Positions 42,682 through 50,808 of a stretch of DNA of 64,000 bases are shown here, in pieces (the stretch's first letter is position 1; every line of letters starts with the position of its first letter). The position numbers and the translations under genes are program-made. A model generated the notes under the pieces. It had not been told where the DNA came from. It worked only from the letters and a program-made list of their open reading frames with translations, and did not search any database. The DNA is from Polyangium sp. 6x1 (GTDB lineage: Bacteria; Myxococcota_A; Polyangia; Polyangiales; Polyangiaceae): positions 496,001-560,000 of the forward strand of contig NZ_JARZHH010000001.1 in assembly GCF_029946515.1 (NCBI RefSeq), given 5' to 3'.

Positions 42682-43692
42682 TCAGGCCACGACGCCCTCC
42701 AGGATGGCGATGGAGTTCGCGGTCGGGATCACGCGGGCGATTTTCAGCCCGGCGGCATGGAAAAGGGCCGTGAACTCGACCTCGGTGCGTTCGCGGCCGG
42801 GCATGACGGTCAGCATGCAGAGATCGAGCGCCTTGCTCGGGTGCTCCGTGTTCCCCGGAGGCACGAGCGCGTCGACGACGAGCACGCGCCCTCCGGCGGC
42901 CATCGCGCGCCGGCAATGCTTCAAAATGTTCACGCACGTCTCGTCTGCCCAATCGTGCATGATTCGCTTCAGCACGTAGACGTCCGCGCCGCCCGGCACG
43001 GAGGTGAAAAAGTCGCCAGCCACGCGATCGATGCGCTCGTCGAGCCCCGCCGCCGCGATACGCCCCGGCTGCCCGACGACCTCGGATCGATCGTAAAGCA
43101 CGCCGCGCACCGACGGATATTTTCGAAGCACCTCGACGAGCAACCCGCCGAGGCCCCCGCCCACGTCCACGACGCGTGAGGCAGCGCCGAAATCGTAGGC
43201 CTCGGCGATTGCCCGGTTGTCCGCGTCCGAGACGCCGGCCATCGCCTTGTCGAAGACCTCGCCGATCGACGGATGGTTGCTCATGTATTCGAAAAACCCG
43301 ACACCGTGACGAGCATCGAACGCGCACTCGCCTGTCTTCACGGTATGCGGGATATGGAGCGCGGCCTCCATCGTCGGCAGGAGCGTCCCGAGCTGCACTG
43401 CGCCTTGCAGGGAGAAAGGCACATCGGTGCGAAGGAGATCGGCCGCCGGCGTGAGGTGGAATCGCCCCTCGGCGTCCTCGGCGAAAACGCCCTTCGACGC
43501 GAGCACGCGGAGGACGCGGTAAAGCGACGAGGAATGGGCGTTCGCCTCGGCCGCGAGCTCCTCCGCCGTCTTCGGGCCCGACACGAGCCGGTCGGCGATT
43601 CGGAGCTGCATGACGGCGTTGAGAGCGCCGGCATAAAAGCATCCCCACGTGAGATCCATGATGATTCCAGCATGCGATTGCATGGATTCCAT
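42682..43692 (-). CDS. O-methyltransferase (family 2, acetylserotonin/O-methyltransferase type)
   Basis: 336 residues from ATG 43692, matching the usual family length; the open frame extends to GTG 43830 without added homology. N-terminal dimerisation helices (GALNAVMQLRIADRLVSGP, LYRVLRVLASKGVFAED) precede the SAM domain: SRVVDVGGGLGGLLVEVLRK (motif I), FFTSVPGGADVYVLKRIMHDW with the catalytic His in RIMHDW, and GGRVLVVDALVPPGN. Such enzymes methylate hydroxyls of aromatic or polyketide small molecules. No biosynthetic cluster is visible around it, so it may act in secondary metabolism elsewhere. The following genes are sugar transporters. Confidence 0.9.
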   Translation of the reverse strand: MESMQSHAGIIMDLTWGCFYAGALNAVMQLRIADRLVSGPKTAEELAAEANAHSSSLYRVLRVLASKGVFAEDAEGRFHLTPAADLLRTDVPFSLQGAVQLGTLLPTMEAALHIPHTVKTGECAFDARHGVGFFEYMSNHPSIGEVFDKAMAGVSDADNRAIAEAYDFGAASRVVDVGGGLGGLLVEVLRKYPSVRGVLYDRSEVVGQPGRIAAAGLDERIDRVAGDFFTSVPGGADVYVLKRIMHDWADETCVNILKHCRRAMAAGGRVLVVDALVPPGNTEHPSKALDLCMLTVMPGRERTEVEFTALFHAAGLKIARVIPTANSIAILEGVVA

Positions 43693-43857
43693 GGCATTCA
43701 GCGTATCAAGCCGGTCGGACCCGAGCAAGGAACGCAGGCCGGCAACGGACCCCTCACGCGGCACCGGATACCGTGCGGACGTTGGTCGTGTATCGATACC
43801 CTGGCGATCGCGAGCGTGTTCGGTTCCCACGTTTCCGCGCGGAGCGGATGAGCCCGC

Positions 43858-44703
43858 TCACCCCTTCACGGCCCCCGCCATGAGCCCCGCGAGGATGCGC
43901 CTCTGGAAGACGAGCGCGAGCAGGACGAGCGGCGTCGTCACCAGCACGGAAGCGGCCATCATCTGCCCCCAGGGCACCTCGAATGCCGAGCTCGTCGTCG
44001 CGGAAAACGAGAGGATCGCATAGGTCACGGTCCGTTTGTCCGGGGTCTGCATGAACGAGAGCGCGAACAGGAGCTCGTTCCATGCGGCGATGAAGGAGAG
44101 CAATCCGGTCGTGACCATCCCGGGGGCCGCGAGCGGCAGCATGATTTTCGTGAAGAGCTCGAGCGGAGATGCGCCGTCCATGTACGCCGCCTCTTCGATC
44201 TCGACGGGCACGGCTTCGAGGAATCCGGTGAGCACCCAGATGGTGAACGGCAACGTGAAGACGAGGTACGTCAGCGTGAGGGCCGGCAGCCGGTTGTAGA
44301 GGCCGAGCGCATTGACGAGCTGGAACAGCGCGCCGAGGACGGCGATCTGAGGAAACAGGGTCATCGAGAGGACCACGTAGAGCACGAGGCTCCGGCCGCG
44401 GAATCGGAACCGGCCGAGCGCGAACGCCGCGAGCGCGCCTATGGCGAGGGAGACGAGCGTCACGGAGCTCGCCACGAGGACGCTGTTCAGCGCCGCGTGG
44501 AGGAAATCGTCGTTCGCGAGGACCTGACGATAATGTTCGAGCGTGGGATGCTCGGGCCAGAAGCGCGCGGGCGTCGAGAACAGCTCGGCGTTCGTCTTGA
44601 ACGAGGACAAGAGCGCCCAGCCGAACGGGAAGACGAGATACACGACGAGGCAAAACACGGCGATCCCGAGAGCCGCTCGCCGCGCCAGGGCCCGGGCGTT
44701 CAC
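43858..44703 (-). CDS. Carbohydrate ABC transporter permease (MalG/CUT1 type)
   Basis: 281 residues from GTG 44703. About six membrane helices with N-terminal LGIAVFCLVVYLVFPFGWAL, and the ATPase-docking EAA loop EEAAYMDGASPLELFTKIML, as in CUT1 inner-membrane permeases. It overlaps the MalF-like gene 44700-45638 by 4 nt (GTGA), so the operon order from its promoter is binding protein, MalF-like, MalG-like. The ATPase is not in the window. The sugar is unknown. Confidence 0.92.
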   Translation of the reverse strand: MNARALARRAALGIAVFCLVVYLVFPFGWALLSSFKTNAELFSTPARFWPEHPTLEHYRQVLANDDFLHAALNSVLVASSVTLVSLAIGALAAFALGRFRFRGRSLVLYVVLSMTLFPQIAVLGALFQLVNALGLYNRLPALTLTYLVFTLPFTIWVLTGFLEAVPVEIEEAAYMDGASPLELFTKIMLPLAAPGMVTTGLLSFIAAWNELLFALSFMQTPDKRTVTYAILSFSATTSSAFEVPWGQMMAASVLVTTPLVLLALVFQRRILAGLMAGAVKG

Positions 44704-45638
44704 GCCTCCCTCCGCTGGAAAAGCGCCACGTAGATCACGATGAAGACGGCGATCACCAGGAAAATCGCGGTCGAGACCGCCGATCCGTATCCCACGTCGG
44801 AGATGCTGACGAGGATCTCGTGGGCATACGTGGCCAGCGTCTGCATGTCGGGCCGGCTCCCGAACATCACGTAAAAGACGTCGAAGACACGCAATGCGTC
44901 GAGTGTCCGGAATACGAGCGCGACGAGGAGGGCGGGCCGGAGGAGTGGCAGGGTGATGCGCGTGAAAGCTTGCAGGGGCGTCGCGCCGTCCACGCGCGCG
45001 GCCTCGTAAAGCTCGCGCGGGATGAGCTGCAGGCCGGCGAGCAGGAGCAATGCGACGAAGGGCGTCGTCTTCCAGACGTCAACGAGCACGGCCGCGAGGA
45101 GCGAGGTCCTCGGGTCCGCGACGAAGGCGATCGGCTCGGAGACGAGGCCCAGCCGATTCACGAGGACGTCGTTGAAGACGCCATACACGTCGTTGTACAT
45201 CCATTTCCACATCTGCGTGGACACGGCCGTAGGGATGGCCCAGGGGACGAGCATCGCTGCGCGCACGGCACCGCGTCCCTTGAAGCGCGTATCGAGGAGG
45301 AGCGCGATGCCGAGGCCGAGGCCGAGCTCCAGCATCACGGTGATCACGGCGAAGAGCACGGTGAGGAGCAATGCGTCGAGGAAAAACCCATCGTGGGCGA
45401 GCTCGACATAATTCGACAAACCCACGAACCGCGCAGGCTCCTCGCTGCCGAGGCGGGTGTTCGTGAGGCTCAGATACAGGGTATCGCAGAGCGGGTAGAG
45501 CGCCACGAACGCCGTCACGATGAGCGCAGGCGAAAGGAACACCCACGCGACCCTGGCGCGCCTCCTCGCGCGGATCCCCGCGACCTCCTCCTGCTTCTCC
45601 GCCTCGCCCGTCGTCATGCTCATCCCGTGTTCCCTCAC
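44700..45638 (-). CDS. Carbohydrate ABC transporter permease (MalF/CUT1 type)
   Basis: 312 residues from GTG 45638. Six or so membrane helices (VFLSPALIVTAFVALYPL first) and the EAA motif YEAARVDGATPLQAFTRITL. A short charged N-terminal tail (MTTGEAEKQEEVAGIRARRR) precedes helix 1. It overlaps the binding-protein gene by 4 nt (GTGA) and the MalG-like gene by 4 nt, so the three are coupled. Together with 43858 it forms the heterodimeric channel. Confidence 0.92.
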   Translation of the reverse strand: MREHGMSMTTGEAEKQEEVAGIRARRRARVAWVFLSPALIVTAFVALYPLCDTLYLSLTNTRLGSEEPARFVGLSNYVELAHDGFFLDALLLTVLFAVITVMLELGLGLGIALLLDTRFKGRGAVRAAMLVPWAIPTAVSTQMWKWMYNDVYGVFNDVLVNRLGLVSEPIAFVADPRTSLLAAVLVDVWKTTPFVALLLLAGLQLIPRELYEAARVDGATPLQAFTRITLPLLRPALLVALVFRTLDALRVFDVFYVMFGSRPDMQTLATYAHEILVSISDVGYGSAVSTAIFLVIAVFIVIYVALFQRREA

Positions 45639-46987
45639 CGCAGCGAACGCCGGATTCGCCGAGCAATCTGCTCCAGCGCTTTCTCGGGGTTCGTCCCGTA
45701 AAGCGCCTTGCTCACGCCCTGGTAAAACGCAATCGAGACCTCGTTGTACCGCGCGCCCGCCTGGTTCGACGGCCTCGCGACCAGCGTCGCGCCCCGCACG
45801 CGTTCGAGGAATGGCAGCACCCGCGCGACGTCCGGATCGCTCTGCACCGCGGGGATCGTGGGAATGTATCCGCCGACGAGCGCCCGGAAGCGCTGCACCT
45901 CGGGCGAGCAGAGATACCCGACGAGGGCGATCGCCGCGTCGGGAAACCGCGAATACTTCGAGACGCCGAGGGTCCAGCCGCCCAGGGTCGCGCTGCTCTC
46001 GTATCCGGGCTCGTGCGGGAGCGGCGCGACGTCGAAGCGCCCTTCGATACGCGAGCCCTTCGCGTTGCCGGCCGCGAATGCGTACGGCCAGTTGCGCATG
46101 AAGGCCGCGTTTCCGCCCTGGAACACGTTGCGCGCGTCCTCCTCCTCGTATCCCGTCACGCCGATCGGCGAGATCGTCCCGACGAACCTGTGGAAACGAG
46201 CGAGGGCCTGCGCGGCCCGGGGGTTCTCGACCGTGGGTTCACGGTCCTTCAGGATCGCGCCGCCGCCATACGAGTGGATCCATTCGAGCGCATTACAAGT
46301 GAGCCCCTCGTACGCCTTGCCCTGCCAGACGAAACCCGTGAACGAGCGGCTCTGCGCGCGCTCGCCTCCTTGGATCGTCCGCGCCATCTCTTCGAGCTCG
46401 TCCCACGTCGCGGGGGGCGCGCCGTATCCGTATTTCGGGAGCAGATCACTTCGATAATAAAGCATGCCGAAATCGGTGAAGTAGGGCATGGCCACGAGCC
46501 GCCCGTGCACGGTGTCGTTCTCGATCGCGGCTTCGAGGTGCGTCGCCGCAAGGCCCCCGAGCGCCGCGCCGAGGTCGAGCAAATGCGGGGCGAAGATGCC
46601 GGGCCACACGACGTCGAGCGAGAGGACGTCCACGTCGGCGGAGCGCGCCTGAAAGAGGCGCAGGTAACTCGCATATGTCTCGGTCGCGTCGCGCGGCCGC
46701 GGGACGACATCCACGAGGGCGCCCGTGTCCCGCGCGAACCGCCGCGCGAGCGCGCGGTCGATGGCGGCGCCGATGCCGACCGACTCCGCGTAATACAGGA
46801 GCCGCGCGCCCGCATGCCGCCCGGCGCCGCGCACGGGCGGCGGCGGCATGCGGACCTCGGGCAGTTCCTCGGCCGCGTCCTCCGCGGACGGCGCGCGGCG
46901 ACAGCCGGAGATCAGCGCGGAAAACGGCAGGGCCGCCGCGGCCGCGAGGAACGCACGTCGGGTCTGCTCGCCTCCTCCCTTGGACAC
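45635..46987 (-). CDS. Sugar-binding lipoprotein of a CUT1 ABC transporter
   Basis: 450 residues from GTG 46987. The signal has a twin Arg (TRRAFLAAAAALPFSALISG) and lipobox Cys29, so it is lipid-anchored and may use Tat export. Solute-binding family 1 features: DVLSLDVVWPGIFAPHLLDL, AMPYFTDFGMLYYRSDLLPK, PPATWDELEEMARTIQ, and FQGGNAAFMRNWPYAF. The length and layout match trehalose/maltose-type family 1 proteins, but the ligand cannot be named. It leads the operon with the permeases 44700 and 43858. The downstream O-methyltransferase gene starts 166 bases after 43858. Confidence 0.9.
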   Translation of the reverse strand: MSKGGGEQTRRAFLAAAAALPFSALISGCRRAPSAEDAAEELPEVRMPPPPVRGAGRHAGARLLYYAESVGIGAAIDRALARRFARDTGALVDVVPRPRDATETYASYLRLFQARSADVDVLSLDVVWPGIFAPHLLDLGAALGGLAATHLEAAIENDTVHGRLVAMPYFTDFGMLYYRSDLLPKYGYGAPPATWDELEEMARTIQGGERAQSRSFTGFVWQGKAYEGLTCNALEWIHSYGGGAILKDREPTVENPRAAQALARFHRFVGTISPIGVTGYEEEDARNVFQGGNAAFMRNWPYAFAAGNAKGSRIEGRFDVAPLPHEPGYESSATLGGWTLGVSKYSRFPDAAIALVGYLCSPEVQRFRALVGGYIPTIPAVQSDPDVARVLPFLERVRGATLVARPSNQAGARYNEVSIAFYQGVSKALYGTNPEKALEQIARRIRRSLR

Positions 46988-47050
46988 GACGACATCGTTC
47001 CCCGATCGGGCAGCGGCGTCAAACGTTTTGTCCTCAAACGGATCGACGGA

Positions 47051-48067
47051 TCATTCGTCCGGAACGATCAACCGCAAGGCGCGGGCGATGACCTCGATCG
47101 AAGCGCGCTCGGCGCGCGGGAACTCTTCGCCGTCGAGCTGGCAGGGCGGAGGCGCGCCGCCTTCGGGGACGTGGAAATGGACATCGATCCGCGAAGCCCT
47201 CCGCGTCCCCGGAGGCGCAGCCGGCGCGACGAGCCCGGCGCGCGCGAGCGGTCCGACGGAGAGGCCGAACGTGGCGCGCCGGAGCCAATCGCGCCGCGTG
47301 GGAAAGGCAAACACCTCGAAAAGGCCGTCGTCATGGCGCGACGTCGGATCCACCACCCACCCGCCCGCATAGACGCGCGTCCCTCGAATCAAAAGCTCCG
47401 TGAGGCGCGCCTCGTAGCGGGCTCCATCGGCGACGACGTCGGCAACGAAATCGACGTCCGTGCTCCGCGACGAGGCGAGCGTGCGGACCAGAGCACCCGC
47501 ATACACGAGTTCGTCGCGATAAAGCGCCAAGGGTCTCCCCAGCCGCCGAACGCGATCGCGGTCCACGTTGCGCGCGGCAATCACCGCGGCGCCGATGCCA
47601 AATCCCACCGAATCGAAGAACGTCGCGCGCGCGATCGTCCTGCCCGCGCCGTCCATCGCATGGAGCTTCCCCGCGTCGAGCCGCGTCTCCCGCCCGACCG
47701 CGAGGACGCGCACGTTCCGCGCGAGCGCGCCCTGCCCGGCGCGCAACCCAAAGCTCCTTCCATGGTTGTTCGCGGTCCCCGCGGGCAGCATTCCGAGCGC
47801 CACCGAGTCCCGGCGCGGGCTTTCGAGCAGCCCTTCGGCGACCTCGCGAAACGTGCCATCACCGCCCATGGCAATGACGCATCGACAAGGCTCCTCCGCG
47901 AGCGCATCCCGCACCGCCTGCACGGTTCGTCCGCCGGGTTCGGTCGGCAAGAGGCGGGCGGGGAGCCCGGCCCCGCGCAGCAGGCGCAATGCAACGTCGA
48001 TGCGCGCCGCATTGCGCCCGCTCTGGGCCATCGGATTCGCGACGAGGATGTGCGTGGGCGCCGTCAT
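47051..48067 (-). CDS. Diacylglycerol kinase-family lipid kinase
   Basis: 338 residues from ATG 48067. N-terminal Rossmann-like domain with NPMAQSGRNAA and the diagnostic GGDGT (68-72), then GMLPAGTANNHGRSF, and the C-terminal beta-rich domain (TFFDSVGFGIGAAVIA, RGTRVYAGGWVVDP, and LDGEEFPRAERASIEVIA). This is the DagK/YegS-like fold that phosphorylates a lipid hydroxyl with ATP. The substrate may be diacylglycerol or a sphingoid base; sphingolipids are common in these bacteria, but sequence does not decide. It is followed 63 bases on by the sugar-binding protein gene and is divergent from the radical SAM gene. Confidence 0.88.
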   Translation of the reverse strand: MTAPTHILVANPMAQSGRNAARIDVALRLLRGAGLPARLLPTEPGGRTVQAVRDALAEEPCRCVIAMGGDGTFREVAEGLLESPRRDSVALGMLPAGTANNHGRSFGLRAGQGALARNVRVLAVGRETRLDAGKLHAMDGAGRTIARATFFDSVGFGIGAAVIAARNVDRDRVRRLGRPLALYRDELVYAGALVRTLASSRSTDVDFVADVVADGARYEARLTELLIRGTRVYAGGWVVDPTSRHDDGLFEVFAFPTRRDWLRRATFGLSVGPLARAGLVAPAAPPGTRRASRIDVHFHVPEGGAPPPCQLDGEEFPRAERASIEVIARALRLIVPDE

Positions 48068-48155
48068 GCGGGGCGGAGCTTACCCGAAGCGAGCGCGCGT
48101 ATCACGGGTCCGGGTCCCCTTCCCCTCGCGCCTGCGTTCGGATAGCCTATCGGAC

Positions 48156-49175
48156 GTGCCCCCGCGCCCCGAAGACGAGATACCGCTGCCGAGCGCGCTC
48201 GCGCCGATGCGGCGTTTCGCGCTCGACGGCGCGCTCCTTTGCTTCGATCGACGTACGGGGCTCACGGCCGTATGCGAGGGGCCCGAGACGGCGCATCTCC
48301 GCATGCGCGCGCCGCGCGTCGTGCAGTTCTCGATCACGAACGCTTGCAATCTCTCCTGCACGTTCTGCTCGCGCGACGTCGCGGCGCGGAGCGCCTGGAC
48401 CGCGGACGAGGCGTTCGTCCTCCTGCGCGACCTCGATCGAGCAGGCGTGCTGGAGGTCGCGTTCGGGGGCGGCGAGCCGCTCGTGTTCAAGGGATTCGCG
48501 GCGCTCGTGCGGCGGCTCGACCTGGAGACGCGGCTCTCCGTCAGTTTGACGACCAACGGTACGCGCCTCGACGACGCGACGATCGCGGCGCTCGCGCCCC
48601 ACGTGGGGCAAATTCGACTCTCGGTCTACGACGACGTCGACCACCAATCCATCCTTCTGCGGCTCGCCCGGAGCGGCGTGCGTTTCGGCGTGAACTGGCT
48701 CGTGACGCCCGCGCGCCTTCCGGGGCTCGCGGCGTTCGTCCTCGACCTCGTGGAATTGGGTTGTCGGGACATCCTGCTCCTCTCCTACAATGGCCCGGAT
48801 CACGCCTTGCACCTCGATCCCGCCGAGGCGTCGGAGCTCGCCCGCGTCGCGCGCGTGCTCGGGCGCGGGCTCGCGGGGCGCGCGACGCTCAAGCTCGACG
48901 TGTGCTGGGGCGAGCGCATGGCGGCCGTGCCGCGCCTCTTCGGCGGGCGCCCCTGCCCCGCGGGCCGCGAATTCGTCGTGGTCACGAGTGAAAAACAGGT
49001 GAGCCCTTGCAGCTTCCATCACCTGCGTTTCCCCGCGGAGACCGCTGAGGACGTGCTCCGCGTCTGGGAGACCCAGGCGGCCGCGCTCGCCGCGCCGGCG
49101 CACGATCCTGGTTGCGCGCGGACGCCGGGGTATGGCCTCGACGGCGCCCCGCGGCGATTACCGATGACAGGGTGA
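48156..49175 (+). CDS. Radical SAM protein with SPASM-like C-terminal Cys cluster
   Basis: 339 residues from GTG 48156. After a short beta segment, the 4Fe-4S motif CNLSCTFC (CxxxCxxC, Cys64/68/71) opens a TIM-barrel-like radical SAM fold with VAFGGGEPLVFKGF and SVSLTTNGTRLD. The end has four further Cys (WGERMAAVPRLF then RPCPAGREF, VSPCSFH and HDPGCART) like a SPASM/twitch domain that binds an auxiliary cluster. SPASM radical SAM enzymes often modify ribosomal peptides. Its neighbour 49181 starts 5 bases after the stop, so they are an operon. No precursor peptide is visible, and the substrate is unknown. Confidence 0.9.
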   Translation: MPPRPEDEIPLPSALAPMRRFALDGALLCFDRRTGLTAVCEGPETAHLRMRAPRVVQFSITNACNLSCTFCSRDVAARSAWTADEAFVLLRDLDRAGVLEVAFGGGEPLVFKGFAALVRRLDLETRLSVSLTTNGTRLDDATIAALAPHVGQIRLSVYDDVDHQSILLRLARSGVRFGVNWLVTPARLPGLAAFVLDLVELGCRDILLLSYNGPDHALHLDPAEASELARVARVLGRGLAGRATLKLDVCWGERMAAVPRLFGGRPCPAGREFVVVTSEKQVSPCSFHHLRFPAETAEDVLRVWETQAAALAAPAHDPGCARTPGYGLDGAPRRLPMTG

Positions 49176-49180
49176 CTTCG

Positions 49181-49915
49181 ATGCGCATCTACCTCTTCCA
49201 GGCATTCGCCAGCAACAACAGCGGCAGCTACACCCTGGTGGGTACGTTCAAGGACGAGGCCACGGCCGAGGAGGTCGCGCGCTTGCTCGCCGAGGTGAGC
49301 GCGGCGCATTCCGCGTGGCTCGAGCGTACCGGCGGGGTCGACGACGGCCCTTCCCCCCTCGACGAAATGGTGAAGCGCGAGGGCTTGCGGGGGGACCGCC
49401 AAGGTCGCAACGATGATTGGCCCTATTACGATGACGCCCCCCAGGTCGTTGCCGCAGGTCTGCAGGTGCTCTTTCACAGCACGCACACGCTGACGATGCC
49501 GGCCGCCCTTGGAGAGCTTTTTTATGCGCGAGGGGGACGCGTCCAGATGGAGCTCGACCACGCGCACGAAGAGCTCGCGGTCGAGTTCACGTTCTGGCTC
49601 CGGTACGACGATCCGGGCCGGAACGAGAAACTCGATGCGCTCGAGGCGCGGCTTTCGCAGGAGCTAGCCACCTGGACGAAGCGCGATGATGGTGACGACC
49701 GCCCGCAGATCGAGCCTGCATGGCACCGCGGGGAGTGGGGAATTCGGCACCTGTCCGTGGTGTTTCGCGATCTGATCGACGGCGTGCAGGGCGTCCGGCG
49801 TATCGCGCGGGACATGGGCGTGGAGGTCCGGCTCAACGTATCGGAGTGCCCGAGCGGCGTGCCGGATCCTTTCGCTCTGCTCCGTAACAAGGCTCCCGAG
49901 GAATCGCCCCGCTAA
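49181..49915 (+). CDS. Unknown protein cotranscribed with the radical SAM gene
   Basis: 244 residues from ATG 49181, five bases after the radical SAM stop. It starts MRIYLFQAFASNNSGSYTLV, then a VGTFKDEATAEEVARLLAEV helix and a glutamate-rich stretch. No signal or membrane segment. Central segments (ALGELFYARGGRVQMELDHA, HEELAVEFTFWLRYDD) and an acidic Asp run (KRDDGDDRPQ) alternate with helices. I do not recognise a family. Because it is the only gene coupled to the radical SAM enzyme, it is a candidate substrate, carrier or partner. It ends within 4 nt of the opposing lipoprotein gene 49912. Confidence 0.75.
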   Translation: MRIYLFQAFASNNSGSYTLVGTFKDEATAEEVARLLAEVSAAHSAWLERTGGVDDGPSPLDEMVKREGLRGDRQGRNDDWPYYDDAPQVVAAGLQVLFHSTHTLTMPAALGELFYARGGRVQMELDHAHEELAVEFTFWLRYDDPGRNEKLDALEARLSQELATWTKRDDGDDRPQIEPAWHRGEWGIRHLSVVFRDLIDGVQGVRRIARDMGVEVRLNVSECPSGVPDPFALLRNKAPEESPR

Positions 49916-50808
49916 CGTACGTCGAGGAGATACTCAGCGAAATCGGTCCCGCCTCGCCCGTCGCGGAGCACGAGCCACATGAACACCCGCGAAGGCGCCT
50001 CGGGCGCGCTCCATACGTTCGCGGTGGTCGTCTCCATGTCCTCCGCCGCCCGCCCCGTCACGTCGCTCTCGAACATCCCCGCGGTCGCATACCAGGAGAC
50101 CCGCAACGCCTCGCGATGCTCCACGATCGCTTGCTTTTTCGGGTCGAAAGCAGGATAGACCTCGGCGTCTTCCGCGCCCCAGCCGACCTCGAACCGCACG
50201 TCTGCGCCCGCGGGCAAAGCGTCGAGCGGCGCGGGCGCGCCGTTCACGAACGCGCGCAGCGGGAGGAGCTTCGGATTTCGATTGGGCACGTGCCTCCGTG
50301 CGAGCTCCACTGCGACGTCGAGAGGCGCATTCGGCAAGTTGCACGTGATCCGCTCCAGCACGAACGCGGTGCGCTCCATGGCTTGCACCCGGACTGGCTG
50401 GTAAAACCCGCCCGTCGCATCCGGATCCCTCGGGCGAAAACCACCGGGCGGCGTCTCGGGGCCGAAGAGGGAACACGCATCGGTCGGCGTCGCCGCCGTC
50501 ACGCTCACGGAAGCGCCTACGATCGGCCGCACGGCCTCTCCGAGGCACGCGGCGCTCACCGATGCGTTTTCGGTGAGCGGCTTCGGCGCGGCGCAAAAGG
50601 CCCATTGCACGGAGGCGCCCTGGAGATCGCCGTCCGGCGTCACCACGAGCGCCTCGTACACGACGGGCGCGCCTGGGATGGATTCGGGCGGCTCGCTGCG
50701 CACCGCGAGGATTCGCGGGCCCGAAACGAGCGACTCCCGCTCCGACTCGGCAGGGAGGCACCCCGCGACGACGAGGAACATCGTTGCCCACGACAAGCGC
50801 CCCCTCAC
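49912..50808 (-). CDS. Lipoprotein, last gene of the uptake operon
   Basis: 298 residues from GTG 50808, which overlaps the receptor stop as GTGA. The start gives MRGRLSWATMFLVVAGCLPA (lipid Cys 17), a normal short signal; the next Met would lack the charged front. The mature protein is beta-rich with six or so Cys (QWAFCAAPKPL, VSAACLGE, TDACSLFG, ERITCNLP) and Pro-rich turns. The end (RVFMWLVLRDGRGGTDFAEY) resembles a strand-rich domain. It has no named family. Sitting right after the TonB-dependent receptor, it may be a receptor-associated surface lipoprotein like SusD/TonB partners (inference). Confidence 0.8.
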   Translation of the reverse strand: MRGRLSWATMFLVVAGCLPAESERESLVSGPRILAVRSEPPESIPGAPVVYEALVVTPDGDLQGASVQWAFCAAPKPLTENASVSAACLGEAVRPIVGASVSVTAATPTDACSLFGPETPPGGFRPRDPDATGGFYQPVRVQAMERTAFVLERITCNLPNAPLDVAVELARRHVPNRNPKLLPLRAFVNGAPAPLDALPAGADVRFEVGWGAEDAEVYPAFDPKKQAIVEHREALRVSWYATAGMFESDVTGRAAEDMETTTANVWSAPEAPSRVFMWLVLRDGRGGTDFAEYLLDVR

